From Streptomyces bauhiniae (GTDB lineage Bacteria; Actinomycetota; Actinomycetes; Streptomycetales; Streptomycetaceae): 64,000 nt of DNA. The position numbers and the translations under genes were made by a program. The stretch is from positions 682,001 through 746,000 of the forward strand of contig NZ_SRRT01000001.1 of the NCBI RefSeq assembly GCF_004784475.1, written 5' to 3'. Shown here one piece after another: positions 27,366-35,819 of the stretch (position 1 is its first letter; every line of letters starts with the position of its first letter). The notes under the pieces are model-generated. The model was given only the letters and a program-made list of their open reading frames with translations. It was not told where the DNA came from and did not search any database.

Positions 27366-28847
27366 ATGACGACAATCGCCCGCGGTACGGACACCCTGAC
27401 GCGCGACGCGCTCACCGTCCTCCAGCCCGGCTTCACCGGCACCACCGCCCCCGACTGGCTGCTGCGCCGGCTCGGCGAGGGCCTCGCCTCGGTCGGCCTG
27501 TTCGGCCGCAACATCGTCTCGCCCGGGCAACTGGCCGCGCTCACCGCCCAGTTGCGTACCGAGCGGCCCGACGTCCTGGTGGCCATCGACGAGGAGGGCG
27601 GCGACGTCACCCGCCTGGAGGCCCGTACCGGTTCCTCCTTCCCCGGCAACCACGCCCTCGGCGCGGTGGACGACGTGGCGCTGACCCACGCCGTCGCCCG
27701 GGAACTCGGCCGCCGTCTCGCCGCCTGCGGGGTGCACCTCAACTGGGCGCCCTCCGCCGACATCAACTCCAACCCCGACAACCCGGTCATCGGCGTCCGC
27801 TCCTTCGGCGCCGACACCGGCCTGGTCGCCCGGCACACCGCCGCCTATGTCACCGGCCTGCAGTCCGCCGGGGTCGCGGCCTGCACCAAGCACTTCCCGG
27901 GCCACGGCGACACCGCCGTCGACTCCCACCACGCGCTGCCCCGCATCGACGTGGCCGCCGACGTGCTCCAGGCCCGCGAACTCGCGCCCTTCCGGGCCGC
28001 CCTCGCGGCGGGCACCCGCGCGGTGATGAGCGCCCACATCCTGGTCCCCGCCCTGGACCCGGACCGCCCCGCGACCCTCTCCCGGCCGGTCCTCACCGAC
28101 CTGCTGCGCGGCGAACTCGGCTACCAGGGGCTGATCGTCACCGACGGCATGGAGATGCGCGCCGTCTCCGGCACCTACGGCATCGAGCACGGCAGCGTCC
28201 TCGCCGTCGCGGCCGGCGCCGACGCCATCTGCGTGGGCGGCGGCCTCGCCGACGACGAGACGGTACGGCGGCTGCGCGACGCCCTGGTGGGTGCCGTGCG
28301 CTCCGGTGAACTCCCCGAGGAGCGCCTCGCGGACGCGGCCCGCCGGGTGCGCGAACTGGCCGCCTGGACGGCGAACGGCACCACCGGGGACACCGCCCCC
28401 GACCCCGAGGCCGGACTGCGCGCCGCCCGCCGGGCCCTGACGGTGACCGGCGGCGAGGCGTTCACCCCGCTCACCGAGGCGCCCTACGTCGCCGCCTTCA
28501 CCCCGGTCGCCAACATCGCGGTGGGCGACGAGACCCCGTGGGGCGTCGCCGCCGAGTTGTCCAAGCTGCTGCCGGGCACCCTCACCGGAAGCTTCACCGG
28601 CGACTCGGCCGGCTCCGACGCCCTCGCGGCGGCGGGGGAGCGCCGGCTGGTCGCGGTGGTCCGGGACGAACACCGGCACCCCTGGATGGCCAAGGCCCTG
28701 ACCACCCTGCTGACCGCCCGCCCGGACACCGTGGTCGTCGAGATGGGCGTCCCCCAGTCCCCGCCCCGGGGCCACCTCCACCTCGCCACCCACGGCGCGG
28801 CCCGCGTCTGCGGCCGGGCCGCGGCGGAGGTCATCGCGGGGGTGTGA
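27366..28847 (+). CDS. dasD: GH3 beta-N-acetylhexosaminidase DasD
   Basis: DasD should split imported chitobiose into N-acetylglucosamine. It has no signal peptide, which fits a cytoplasmic enzyme. The NagZ-type GH3 motif KHFPGHGDTAVDSHHALP (residues ~178-195) supplies the catalytic His-Asp dyad. The nucleophile Asp is in VTDGMEMRAV (~residue 260). At 493 residues it has an extra C-terminal domain beyond the 340-residue NagZ core. It lies directly behind dasC in the same transcription unit, matching dasD of S. coelicolor. Confidence 0.93.
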   Translation: MTTIARGTDTLTRDALTVLQPGFTGTTAPDWLLRRLGEGLASVGLFGRNIVSPGQLAALTAQLRTERPDVLVAIDEEGGDVTRLEARTGSSFPGNHALGAVDDVALTHAVARELGRRLAACGVHLNWAPSADINSNPDNPVIGVRSFGADTGLVARHTAAYVTGLQSAGVAACTKHFPGHGDTAVDSHHALPRIDVAADVLQARELAPFRAALAAGTRAVMSAHILVPALDPDRPATLSRPVLTDLLRGELGYQGLIVTDGMEMRAVSGTYGIEHGSVLAVAAGADAICVGGGLADDETVRRLRDALVGAVRSGELPEERLADAARRVRELAAWTANGTTGDTAPDPEAGLRAARRALTVTGGEAFTPLTEAPYVAAFTPVANIAVGDETPWGVAAELSKLLPGTLTGSFTGDSAGSDALAAAGERRLVAVVRDEHRHPWMAKALTTLLTARPDTVVVEMGVPQSPPRGHLHLATHGAARVCGRAAAEVIAGV

Positions 28848-28854
28848 CCTGGCG

Positions 28855-28887
28855 CTCGGTCCCCGTGGTGCGCCCACGGGGACCGAG
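28855..28887. terminator. Bidirectional terminator dasD/nagB
   Basis: CTCGGTCCCCGTGG pairs perfectly with CCACGGGGACCGAG (14 bp, loop TGCGC). It sits in the 46-base gap between the two convergent genes and can serve both. Confidence 0.85.
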
Positions 28888-28893
28888 GCGTTT

Positions 28894-29679
28894 CTACAGG
28901 CCCTGCCACTCCGGCTTGTGGGCGTACGTGTGGCGGAAGTAGTCGGCCAGCTTCAGCTTGGAGGCGGCGGCCTCGTCGGCGACCACCGTGGCGTGCGGGT
29001 GGAGCTGGAGGGCGGAGGCGGGACAGATCGCCGCGACCGGGCCCTCGACGGTGGCCGCGACCGCGTCCGCCTTGCCCTCGCCGGTGGCGAGCAGGACCAG
29101 GTGGCGGGCCTCCAGGATGGTGCCGATGCCCTGGGTGATCACGTGGTGCGGTACCTGGTCGATGTCGCCGTCGAAGAAACGGGCGTTGTCGATCCGGGTC
29201 TGCTCGGTCAGCGTCTTGATCCGGGTGCGCGAGGCGAGCGAGGAGCACGGCTCGTTGAACCCGATGTGCCCGTCGGTGCCGATGCCGAGGAGCTGGAGGT
29301 CCACGCCCCCGGCCGCCGCGAGCGCCCGGTCGTACTCCGCGCACGCCGCCTGCACGTCGTCGGCGGTGCCGTCCGGGCCGGTGAAGGCGTCCATGGGGAT
29401 ACCGAGCGGCTCCAGCACCTCGCGGCGCAGCACCGAGCGGTAGGACTCGGGGTGGTCGGCGGGCAGCCCCACGTACTCGTCGAGCTGGGCGATCCTGGCC
29501 CGGTGGGTGTCCACCGCGCCTGCGCGCACCTTGGCCGCGAGGGCCTGGTAGACGGGCAGCGGGGTGGAGCCGGTGGCCACCCCGAGCAGGGCGTCGGGCT
29601 TGCGGCGAAGCAACTGGGCCATGGATTCGGCTATCAGCTCGCCGCCCGCCGCGGCGTCCGGGACGATGACAACTTCCAC
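28894..29679 (-). CDS. nagB: Glucosamine-6-phosphate deaminase
   Basis: Converts glucosamine-6-phosphate to fructose-6-phosphate and ammonia, the last step of aminosugar catabolism and the reaction that removes DasR's ligand. 261 residues. The substrate-binding GVATGSTPLPVY loop, QLDEYVGLP, and DGHIGFNEPCSS near the active site are all present. ATG at 29679 opens MEVVIVPDAAAGG, the standard N-terminus. A dre lies about 62-77 bases upstream. Convergent with dasD. Confidence 0.94.
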   Translation of the reverse strand: MEVVIVPDAAAGGELIAESMAQLLRRKPDALLGVATGSTPLPVYQALAAKVRAGAVDTHRARIAQLDEYVGLPADHPESYRSVLRREVLEPLGIPMDAFTGPDGTADDVQAACAEYDRALAAAGGVDLQLLGIGTDGHIGFNEPCSSLASRTRIKTLTEQTRIDNARFFDGDIDQVPHHVITQGIGTILEARHLVLLATGEGKADAVAATVEGPVAAICPASALQLHPHATVVADEAAASKLKLADYFRHTYAHKPEWQGL

Positions 29680-29740
29680 GCTGGGCCTGCCGATCTGGAA
29701 GAGGGCCGACGGTCGCTGGGGACCGGGGGAGCGCTGGCTA

Positions 29741-29756
29741 TGTGGTTTAGACCAAT
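29741..29756. promoter_or_regulatory. dre upstream of nagB
   Basis: TGTGGTTTAGACCAAT matches 12 of 16 positions of ACTGGTCTAGACCAGT and keeps the TAGACCA half intact. It is positioned to repress nagB. Confidence 0.8.
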
Positions 29757-29897
29757 CTAGCAGAGCGCCCCCCGCCGTACGTGGCGGAAATCGCCAGGCC
29801 GACGACCTCCCACGCGCCCCCCGGCCGGGCTAGGCTGCCGGTACGGTGCGGCCCCGCCGCCCACCGGTTCGGGCCCCTCGGGCCATGGACACGCCCG

Positions 29898-29913
29898 CGT
29901 GGTCTAGTCCAGA
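29898..29913. promoter_or_regulatory. Additional dre-like site
   Basis: CGTGGTCTAGTCCAGA matches 12 of 16 consensus positions, with TGGTCTAG intact. It lies 220 bases upstream of nagB and 250 bases upstream of the kinase, so its target is unclear. Confidence 0.65.
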
Positions 29914-30152
29914 ATGCGGAGAGGCTCCACGCAGGACGACAAGCTGACAAGCCTCCGTCTTCCCCGCACAGGAAGGCGGATCGAGGAACCGGCGCTCTCT
30001 GCCCTGACTGCTCCGGCTCCTCGGCCTTCGGCCGACCGGGACCGCACACCCCACGGCCGATGATGCTCCGGGCTGCGGCGCGGGGAGGGCTGAGGGTCCC
30101 TCTCAGGCGCCGCGGCCCGCGGGTGTCTTTCCGGCCGGTGACGCGCCCCCGG

Positions 30153-30158
30153 TACGCT
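30153..30158 (+). promoter_or_regulatory. Candidate -10 box of leaderless kinase gene
   Basis: TACGCT followed by exactly six bases and GTG. No Shine-Dalgarno precedes either possible start. A -35 is weak (TTTCCG about 19 bases upstream). Confidence 0.45.
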
Positions 30159-30164
30159 CGCAGC

Positions 30165-31640
30165 GTGCCCTCCATGAACGAACTCGTCCGCCAGCACACC
30201 GCCCTCGGGGACACCGACCTCGAGTGGCTCCATCTGCTGGTCTCGGAGTGGCAACTGCTCTCCGACCTCTCCTTCGCCGACCTCGTCCTGTGGGTCCCCA
30301 CCAGCGACGGCACCCGGTACGTCTCGGTCGCCCAGATGCGCCCGAACACCGGCCCGACCTCCTACCAGGACGACATGGTCGGCCACCTGGTCCCGCGCGG
30401 CCGCCGCCCCCTGCTGGACGCGGCCCTGGACGAGGGCCGGATCGTGCGCGAGGGCGACCCGGAATGGCGCGAAGAGGTCCCCGTACGGGTCGAGTCCATC
30501 CCGGTCCGGCGTGAGGGCCGCGTCCTCGGGGTGATCGCCCGCAACACCAACCTGCTGACCGTGCGCACCCCGAGCCGGCTGGAACTCACCTACCTGCAGA
30601 GCGCCTCGGACCTCGCGCAGATGATCGCGGCCGGTTCCTTCCCCTTCCCCGACCAGCAGGTCGACATGGACGCCTCCCCGCGCGCGGGCGACGGCCTGAT
30701 CCGGGTGGATGCCGACGGCATCGTCCAGTACGCCTCCCCGAACGCGCTCTCCGCCTACCACCGGCTCGGTCTCGCCGCCGACCTGGTCGGCCACCACCTC
30801 GGCCGCACCACCGCCGAACTCGCCCCGACCAGGGGCCCGGTGGACGAGGCGCTCGCCAAGGCGGCCAGCGGCTACGCGCCCCGCGAGTTCGAGATCGAGG
30901 CGAACGACGGGGTCATCCAGTTCCGGTCCATCCCGCTCAAGCCCAAGGGCACCCGCATCGGTTCCCTGGTGCTCTGCCGGGACGTCACCGAACTCCGGCG
31001 CCGCGAACGGGAGTTGATTACCAAGGACGCCACCATCCGGGAGATCCACCACCGGGTGAAGAACAACCTCCAGACGGTGGCCGCCCTGCTGCGGCTCCAG
31101 GCCCGCCGCATCGACTCCGAGCGCGGCCGGGAGGCGCTGGAGGAGGCCGTGCGCCGGGTCGGCTCCATCGCCATCGTGCACGAGACGCTGTCTCAGAACC
31201 TGGACGAGCGCGTGGAGTTCGACGACATCGCCGACCGCGTGCTGGCGATGGTCGCGGAGATCTCGCCGGGCAAGGTGACCGGCCGGCGCAGCGGCCGCTT
31301 CGGCTGGCTGGACGCCGAGGTCGCCACCCCGCTGTCGATGGTGCTGACCGAGGTGCTGCAGAACGCCCTGGAACACGGCTTCCGCGAGGGCGACACCGGC
31401 ACGGTCGAGGTCTCGGCGGTGCGCGGCGGCACCACCAAGGAGGCCCGGCTGCTGGTCACCGTCCAGGACGACGGGGTCGGCCTGCCCGAGGGCTTCGACC
31501 CGCACACCGCGGGCAACCTCGGCCTCCAGATCGTGCGGACGCTGGTGGAGGGCGAGTTGGGCGGCACCTTCGACATGATCCCGGCGCCGGAGCGCGGTAC
31601 TCGGGTCATCCTCGACATTCCGGTGCGGCCGCAGAAGTGA
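30165..31640 (+). CDS. HisKA_2-family sensor histidine kinase
   Basis: A 491-residue soluble kinase resembling actinobacterial PdtaS. Residues ~10-150 form a GAF-like sensor (ends DLAQMIAAGSFPF), ~180-285 a PAS-like domain, then the dimerisation/phosphorylation helix IREIHHRVKNNLQTVAALLRL with the phospho-acceptor His, and an HATPase (VLTEVLQNALEHGF, DDGVGLPEGFD, GNLGLQIV). No membrane segment, so it senses a cytoplasmic cue. GTG at 30165 is chosen because TACGCT ends six bases upstream, implying a leaderless message. ATG three codons later is the alternative. No response regulator is adjacent. Confidence 0.9.
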   Translation: MPSMNELVRQHTALGDTDLEWLHLLVSEWQLLSDLSFADLVLWVPTSDGTRYVSVAQMRPNTGPTSYQDDMVGHLVPRGRRPLLDAALDEGRIVREGDPEWREEVPVRVESIPVRREGRVLGVIARNTNLLTVRTPSRLELTYLQSASDLAQMIAAGSFPFPDQQVDMDASPRAGDGLIRVDADGIVQYASPNALSAYHRLGLAADLVGHHLGRTTAELAPTRGPVDEALAKAASGYAPREFEIEANDGVIQFRSIPLKPKGTRIGSLVLCRDVTELRRRERELITKDATIREIHHRVKNNLQTVAALLRLQARRIDSERGREALEEAVRRVGSIAIVHETLSQNLDERVEFDDIADRVLAMVAEISPGKVTGRRSGRFGWLDAEVATPLSMVLTEVLQNALEHGFREGDTGTVEVSAVRGGTTKEARLLVTVQDDGVGLPEGFDPHTAGNLGLQIVRTLVEGELGGTFDMIPAPERGTRVILDIPVRPQK

Positions 31641-31673
31641 GGCGGGTGTCTGAGCCGGCGCGGGCAAGCGAAA

Positions 31674-31701
31674 AGCCCCGGACCGGTGACGGTCCGAGGC
31701 T
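31674..31701. terminator. Hairpin(s) after the kinase gene
   Basis: AGCCCCGGACC pairs with GGTCCGAGGCT across a six-base loop with one mismatch. A second short stem, GCTCCGC/GCGGAGC, follows at 31720-31737. Both lie between the kinase and the reverse-strand wblE. Confidence 0.6.
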
Positions 31702-31878
31702 GGTGCTCGTTGCTGAGCTGCTCCGCTGAGGCGGAGCCCCCCAGGTCGGTGACCCGGGGAAAGCATCGGGGGTACTGCGCGCTGCGGCTCGGGGGCGGGA
31801 GAAGCGTGGTGCCCGGTACGGGAGTTACCCGTCGGGCCCACGCGCCGCCAAGCTCAGGCTGTCAGCAGGGGTGACTCG

Positions 31879-32136
31879 TCAGGCAGAAGCCTGGCGAGCA
31901 CGGTTGCGGGCGGCGCGGCGCTTCATCGCGCGACGCTCGTCCTCGCTCAGACCACCCCAGACGCCGGAGTCCTGACCGGACTCGAGCGCCCACTGCAGGC
32001 ACTGCTCCATGACGGGGCAGCGGCGGCAGACGGCCTTGGCTTCCTCGATCTGCAGCAGCGCGGGACCGGTGTTGCCGATGGGGAAGAACAGCTCGGGGTC
32101 TTCCTCGCGGCAAACGGCGTTGTGACGCCAGTCCAT
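31879..32136 (-). CDS. wblE: WhiB-like iron-sulfur regulator WblE
   Basis: Wbl proteins bind a [4Fe-4S] cluster and contact the principal sigma factor. The 85-residue protein has the four ligands Cys9, Cys37, Cys40 and Cys46, the GVWGGLSEDERR turn that defines the family, and a basic C-terminal DNA-binding tail (KRRAARNRARQ). Length and sequence fit WblE, the most conserved family member in Streptomyces and related to WhiB1 of mycobacteria. AAGGAGAGG lies eight bases before the ATG. Confidence 0.94.
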   Translation of the reverse strand: MDWRHNAVCREEDPELFFPIGNTGPALLQIEEAKAVCRRCPVMEQCLQWALESGQDSGVWGGLSEDERRAMKRRAARNRARQASA

Positions 32137-32156
32137 GGCTGCTACCTCTCCTTGGT

Positions 32157-32185
32157 ATTACATGCAGATTGCTTGTGAATGTGAA
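32157..32185 (-). promoter_or_regulatory. Candidate wblE promoter
   Basis: Reverse-strand TTCACA (32180-32185) and TGTAAT (32157-32162) are 17 bases apart, each matching five of six consensus positions for the housekeeping sigma. The predicted 5' leader is only about 15-20 bases and just contains the ribosome site. Confidence 0.6.
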
Positions 32186-32456
32186 CGCTTTCACGAGTCC
32201 CTCAACAAGTGAAGGGCCGATCACCGGGTCTCCCCGGCGTGGACCTGTGTTTTGAAGAGGGGTTCTGGCGACCACTGGAAGCCGGTCTTGCGGGCCGTCC
32301 CGATCGCCATGTAGAGACTCGCAAACCTCGGCGGCGGATACAACCCCTTCCGGAAGATTTTTTTTGATTCCTCGGTGTCGACTAGGTCACAGCCGTACTT
32401 CCATGGGGTGGACGGTGGCCTAAACGTTCGAGTGAAAGGACTTTCGCCCGTTCCGC
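32186..32456. other. wblE upstream region, AT-richer
   Basis: With the promoter it makes a 320-base gap between wblE and the lipid kinase. It includes a run of eight T at 32359-32366 region and several AT-rich words unusual for this genome. A 79-codon reverse frame here has poor codon bias and is not accepted. Likely extended regulatory DNA for wblE. Confidence 0.5.
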
Positions 32457-33425
32457 TCACACAATCACACGCAGTGCACGGCGAACGCCTGTGAACGTCA
32501 CGCTCGTCCGCAGCCCCAGGTGGTCACCGTCCATCTGAAGGGGCAGAGGGACCTTCGAATGCAAGGTGAAGCGGTCCAGGTCGTGCAGCGAGACAGCGTG
32601 TCTCCCATGGGGTCCACGCTCGGGGGACGAAGTGAGCAACTGGGTCGCATACCGGGCAACCGCGGCCGTGGAGAGTCGCTTCAGCCCGAGCACGTCGATG
32701 CCTTTATCGAACGACGCCTTAGGCGATGTGTACATCGGGCGATTGCCGAGATACGTCCACGGCGACGTGTTCGAGACTATGGCGACGGCGAGCTCCGACA
32801 CCGGTTCCGCACCCGGTCGTTCCAGGGTGATGGTGCCGTGTCTGCGATTCGGTTCACCCATGAACTGCCTTGCTACTTGGCGGACATAGAGCGCGTGCGT
32901 CGACTTCTTGCCGCGCTCCCGTTCCCTTTCGACCCTGCCCACAACTCCGGCGTCGAAGCCGAGTCCGGCATTGAAAGTGAACCAGCGTTCCGGCACCGCC
33001 TCGTCCGCCGTGCCCGGCGTACCCGAGGTGAGACCGAGGCCCACCACGCGTTCCCGGCGCTCGCGCAGGGCGTCCAGCAGGGCGCCGGTCGCCTCGACGG
33101 GGTCGTTGGGCAGGCCGAGCGCGCGGGCGAACACGTTGGTCGAGCCGCCGGGGACCACCGCGAGACCGGGCAGCCGCTCGGGGTCGGGGCCGGCGTGCAG
33201 CAGGCCGTTGACCACCTCGTTCACGGTGCCGTCGCCGCCGAGGGCCACCACCATGTCGATGTCGTCACTCTCCGCAGCCGACCGCCCCAGATCGCGCGCG
33301 TGGCCGCGGTACTCGGTGTTGACGACCTCCAGCTTCATCTCGCTGGCGAGGGCGTGGATCAGTACGTCGCGTCTGCGGGCGCTTGTGGTGGTTGCCGCCG
33401 GATTGACCACGAGAAGTGCACGCAT
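32457..33425 (-). CDS. Diacylglycerol/lipid kinase-family protein
   Basis: A 322-residue YegS/DgkB-type kinase. The nucleotide motif GGDGTVNEVVNGLL is at residues ~65-78, preceded by the strand LLVVNPAA. PGGSTNVFARALGLP is the second conserved glycine loop. Such enzymes phosphorylate diacylglycerol or other lipids, and substrate specificity cannot be read from sequence. ATG opens MRALLVVNPAATTTS, the expected N-terminal strand. The gene is separated from wblE by the long AT-richer region and is divergent from the next small membrane protein gene. Confidence 0.88.
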   Translation of the reverse strand: MRALLVVNPAATTTSARRRDVLIHALASEMKLEVVNTEYRGHARDLGRSAAESDDIDMVVALGGDGTVNEVVNGLLHAGPDPERLPGLAVVPGGSTNVFARALGLPNDPVEATGALLDALRERRERVVGLGLTSGTPGTADEAVPERWFTFNAGLGFDAGVVGRVERERERGKKSTHALYVRQVARQFMGEPNRRHGTITLERPGAEPVSELAVAIVSNTSPWTYLGNRPMYTSPKASFDKGIDVLGLKRLSTAAVARYATQLLTSSPERGPHGRHAVSLHDLDRFTLHSKVPLPLQMDGDHLGLRTSVTFTGVRRALRVIV

Positions 33426-33537
33426 GCATGGCAGCGTACCTACTGGGGGGTATCCGGCCCAGGGAGAGCCGGAGATCCATGGACGAAGAGGGCGTGAGCC
33501 TCACCACGCACCCTCCGGGGCCCGTCGCACACGGGGC

Positions 33538-33543
33538 TACCCT
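33538..33543 (+). promoter_or_regulatory. Candidate -10 box of leaderless membrane protein gene
   Basis: TACCCT ends six bases before the GTG start codon, the same geometry as at four other genes in this window. No Shine-Dalgarno is visible. Confidence 0.45.
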
Positions 33544-33549
33544 TCTCGG

Positions 33550-34014
33550 GTGAGCAGTGAGCAGACCCCCGCGCAGACGCCCCTGGCGGAGACCGCCGAC
33601 ACCGCCCCGGCCGCCGGAGAGCGTCCGCGCCGCCTGACGTACGCCGCCGGGCTGGCCGCGCTGGAGGGGATCGCCCTCGTCGTGGCGGGCGGCTGGATTC
33701 TCGCGCTCGGTCTCGCCGGCAGCCCCGACGACCGTCAGCAGGCCGTCACCGGGGGGATCACCCTGCTGGTGCTCGCGCTGCTGCCGCTGCTCGCCGCGCG
33801 CGGACTGTGGCAGGTACGCCGCTGGAGCCGGGGCCCCGCCGTCATCACCCAGATCCTCGCGCTGCCGGTTGCCTACAACCTGCTCCAGGCCGACAGCATC
33901 GCCATCGGGGCGGGCATCGCCCTCGCCGTGGTCTCGGTGACCGCGCTGGTCCTGCTGGTCAACCCGGCCACGACCCGCGCCCTCGGGATCACCGGGCCGG
34001 GCCGCGCCGAATAA
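33550..34014 (+). CDS. Conserved small integral membrane protein
   Basis: A 154-residue protein with a charged, Pro/Ala-rich cytoplasmic N-terminus (about 33 residues) and four hydrophobic helices (ALEGIALVVAGGWILALGLAG, GGITLLVLALLPLLAARGLW, VITQILALPVAYNLL, GIALAVVSVTALVLLVNPA). I do not recognise a characterised family, but the layout is typical of conserved actinobacterial membrane proteins. Start is GTG, probably leaderless. The gene is convergent with sigH, ending 18 bases from its stop. Confidence 0.8.
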   Translation: MSSEQTPAQTPLAETADTAPAAGERPRRLTYAAGLAALEGIALVVAGGWILALGLAGSPDDRQQAVTGGITLLVLALLPLLAARGLWQVRRWSRGPAVITQILALPVAYNLLQADSIAIGAGIALAVVSVTALVLLVNPATTRALGITGPGRAE

Positions 34015-34032
34015 CGCCCCGCTCGGGCGCCG

Positions 34033-35142
34033 CTACTCCTCCACCAGGAGCTTCTCCCGCAACTGGGCCAGGGTGCGGGCCAGCAGCCGGGAGACGTGCA
34101 TCTGCGAGATGCCGACCTCCTGCGCGATCTGCGACTGGGTCATGTTGCCGAAGAAGCGCAGCAGCAGGATGCGCTTCTCGCGCGGCGGGAGGTCCTCCAG
34201 CAGCGGCTTGAGCGACTCCCGGTACTCCACCCCCTCCAGTGCCTCGTCCTCCGCGCCGAGGGTGTCGGCGACCGCCGGGGACTCGTCGTCGGTGTCGGGG
34301 ACGTCCAGCGACAGCGTCGAGTACGCGTTCGCCGACTCCAGCCCCTCCAGCACCTCCTCCTCGGAGATCGCCAGCTTCTGGGCCAGCTCGTGCACCGTGG
34401 GGGAGCGGCCGTGCAACTGCGACAGCTCGGCCGTCGCCGTGGTCAGCGCGAGCCGCAGCTCCTGGAGCCGGCGCGGCACCCGCACCGCCCAGCCCTTGTC
34501 CCGGAAGTGCCGCTTGATCTCACCGACGACCGTGGGCGTGGCGTACGTGGAGAACTCCACGCCCCGCTCCGGATCGAACCGGTCCACCGACTTGATCAGG
34601 CCGATCGTGGCGACCTGGGTGAGGTCGTCCAGCGGCTCGCCCCGGTTGCGGAAGCGGCGCGCCAGATGCTCGACGAGCGGCAGATGCATGCGGACCAGCC
34701 GGTTGCGCAGCTCCGCGTACTCCGGGCTGCCGTCCTTCAGGCCGCGCAGCTCCACGAAGAGCGCCCTCGCGCCGCTGCGGTCGTGCGGGTCGTGCCGTGC
34801 CGCCCGGACGGTCTCCGCGCCGGGCGCGGTGTCCTCGGCGTATCGCTCGTGCTCGCTCATCGTCCCGCCCGTAGCCCTTCCCCGAGCCCTCGCCCCCGCG
34901 CGGTCGGCGGGCTGCTCCCCGCCGCGCTCCCCCGGAGGCGCGCTCCGCACGGCACCCTCGCCGCCGGCCCGCGCGGAGTCGTCCTCCGGGTGGGGCCGGG
35001 CCTGCTCGGGGATGCCGTCGACGCCGTCGGCCATGTGCCGGGGGCCGTCCTGGGGGACCGCCCGCAGGCTCTCGGCCTGCTTGGCCGGCAGTTCTCGCGC
35101 GCCGCGCTCTTCGTCCCGCACCGGACCGTCCCCGTTCCTCAC
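34033..35142 (-). CDS. sigH: SigB/SigF-type stress sigma factor SigH
   Basis: Region 2 (LPLVEHLARRFRNRGEPLDDLTQVATIGLIKSVDRF), region 3 and region 4 (MTQSQIAQEVGISQMHVSRLLAR) mark a SigB-like factor. ATG at 34860 gives the core 276-residue sigma. The frame continues open upstream with good third-position bias to a GTG at 35142, which overlaps the prsH stop (GTGA), giving 369 residues and a charged, Pro/Glu-rich extension. S. coelicolor SigH is known to exist in several sizes through alternative translation and proteolysis, so the long form is annotated and the ATG noted as an alternative. Confidence 0.9.
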   Translation of the reverse strand: MRNGDGPVRDEERGARELPAKQAESLRAVPQDGPRHMADGVDGIPEQARPHPEDDSARAGGEGAVRSAPPGERGGEQPADRAGARARGRATGGTMSEHERYAEDTAPGAETVRAARHDPHDRSGARALFVELRGLKDGSPEYAELRNRLVRMHLPLVEHLARRFRNRGEPLDDLTQVATIGLIKSVDRFDPERGVEFSTYATPTVVGEIKRHFRDKGWAVRVPRRLQELRLALTTATAELSQLHGRSPTVHELAQKLAISEEEVLEGLESANAYSTLSLDVPDTDDESPAVADTLGAEDEALEGVEYRESLKPLLEDLPPREKRILLLRFFGNMTQSQIAQEVGISQMHVSRLLARTLAQLREKLLVEE

Positions 35143-35567
35143 GCCGGGCCGGGGCCCGCGCCGCGCTGTTTGTAGAGACTGATCGACACGGTCCGGTCCT
35201 CGTCGACGGCGGAGGACACCTTGCCCGCCAGGGCCGACAGCACGGTCCAGGCGAACGTGTCGCGCGACGGGGCGTGGCCGTCGGTGGTCGGAGCCGACAC
35301 CGTGACCTCCAGCGAGTCGTCGACGAGGCGGAAGACGCAGCTCAGCACGGAGCCCGGCACGGCCTGCTGGAGCAGGATCGCGCAAGCCTCGTCGACCGCG
35401 ATGCGCAGGTCCTCGATCTCGTCCAGGGTGAAGTCCAAGCGGGCCGCCAGACCGGCCGTGGCCGTCCGCAGCACCGACAGGTAGGCACCCGCGGCCGGAA
35501 GCCGGACTTCCACGAAGTCCTGGTTCGCCGTGGGCTCGCCTGCGATCTGGGACACCCTCACCTCCAT
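35139..35567 (-). CDS. prsH: Anti-sigma factor PrsH/UshX (RsbW-like HATPase)
   Basis: A 142-residue protein with an RsbW-like GHKL fold. The N-box region is DLRIAVDEACAILLQQA, where the usual Asn of DEACxN is not present, and the G-box region is diffuse, so kinase activity may be reduced. It should bind and inhibit SigH. ATG at 35567 is assumed. GTG four codons later, preceded by GGAGGTGAGG, is an attractive alternative start because the family begins at SQIAGEP. Co-translation with sigH through the GTGA overlap supports the pairing. Confidence 0.88.
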   Translation of the reverse strand: MEVRVSQIAGEPTANQDFVEVRLPAAGAYLSVLRTATAGLAARLDFTLDEIEDLRIAVDEACAILLQQAVPGSVLSCVFRLVDDSLEVTVSAPTTDGHAPSRDTFAWTVLSALAGKVSSAVDEDRTVSISLYKQRGAGPGPA

Positions 35568-35682
35568 GGTGGTACAAGCTTCACGGGGCCGAGGGTCGCC
35601 CCCCGGGGTAACGCGTACGTGGTTCCGCGGTGACGCTATCGCGCTCGGAACGTTCCTGTCCCCGCGCCCCCGGCCCCCTGGC

Positions 35683-35720
35683 GTTACTCACAGTAAAGCT
35701 CCGTATACGCTCCGTGTCTA
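35683..35720 (-). promoter_or_regulatory. sigH operon promoter P1 with BldD site
   Basis: Reverse-strand TAGACA (35715-35720) and TTTACT (35692-35697) are 17 bases apart. The 15-bp imperfect palindrome TTTACTGTGAGTAAC (35683-35697) covers the -10 and differs at one position from the BldD consensus as I remember it. BldD repression of a sigH promoter is known in S. coelicolor. Confidence 0.65.
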
Positions 35721-35765
35721 GGGGGTGGGGCGGATTCAAATGGGAAGAGCGCGCGCCGGGTTGAC

Positions 35766-35791
35766 GTACCCAGGCATCGGGCGCTCGAACC
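35766..35791 (-). promoter_or_regulatory. SigB/SigH-type promoter upstream of prsH-sigH
   Basis: Reverse-strand GGTT (35788-35791) and GGGTAC (35766-35771) are separated by 16 bases, matching GNNT-N14-16-GGGTAY used by stress sigma factors. This predicts autoregulation and a leader of about 190 bases. Confidence 0.6.
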
Positions 35792-35819
35792 ACCCGGAAC
35801 ACCGCCGTGCCGTCCACTT

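Larger units (their letters stand above)
29757..30164. other. 408-base gap, nagB to sensor kinase
   Basis: No convincing gene in either strand. Open frames here have poor third-position bias. It contains an additional DasR-type site at 29898-29913 and the kinase's candidate -10 at 30153-30158. Palindromic stretches around 30025-30040 and 30100-30120 are GC-rich but not clear terminators. Confidence 0.6.

Noticed and set aside
32330..32375. SigR-like GGAAT and GTT upstream of wblE
   Set aside because: The spacing is about 22 bases rather than 18-19, so it does not meet the SigR consensus.
32221..32460. 79-codon reverse frame between wblE and the lipid kinase
   Set aside because: Starts with GTG without ribosome site, mixed codon bias, AT-rich promoter-like DNA and no recognisable domain.
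35143..35577. Possible 514-residue SigH reading across prsH from a TTG at 35577
   Set aside because: The added part is translated from the prsH gene in another frame and is Arg/Gly-rich. Although larger SigH forms have been reported, the bias supports an extension only up to the GTG at 35142.
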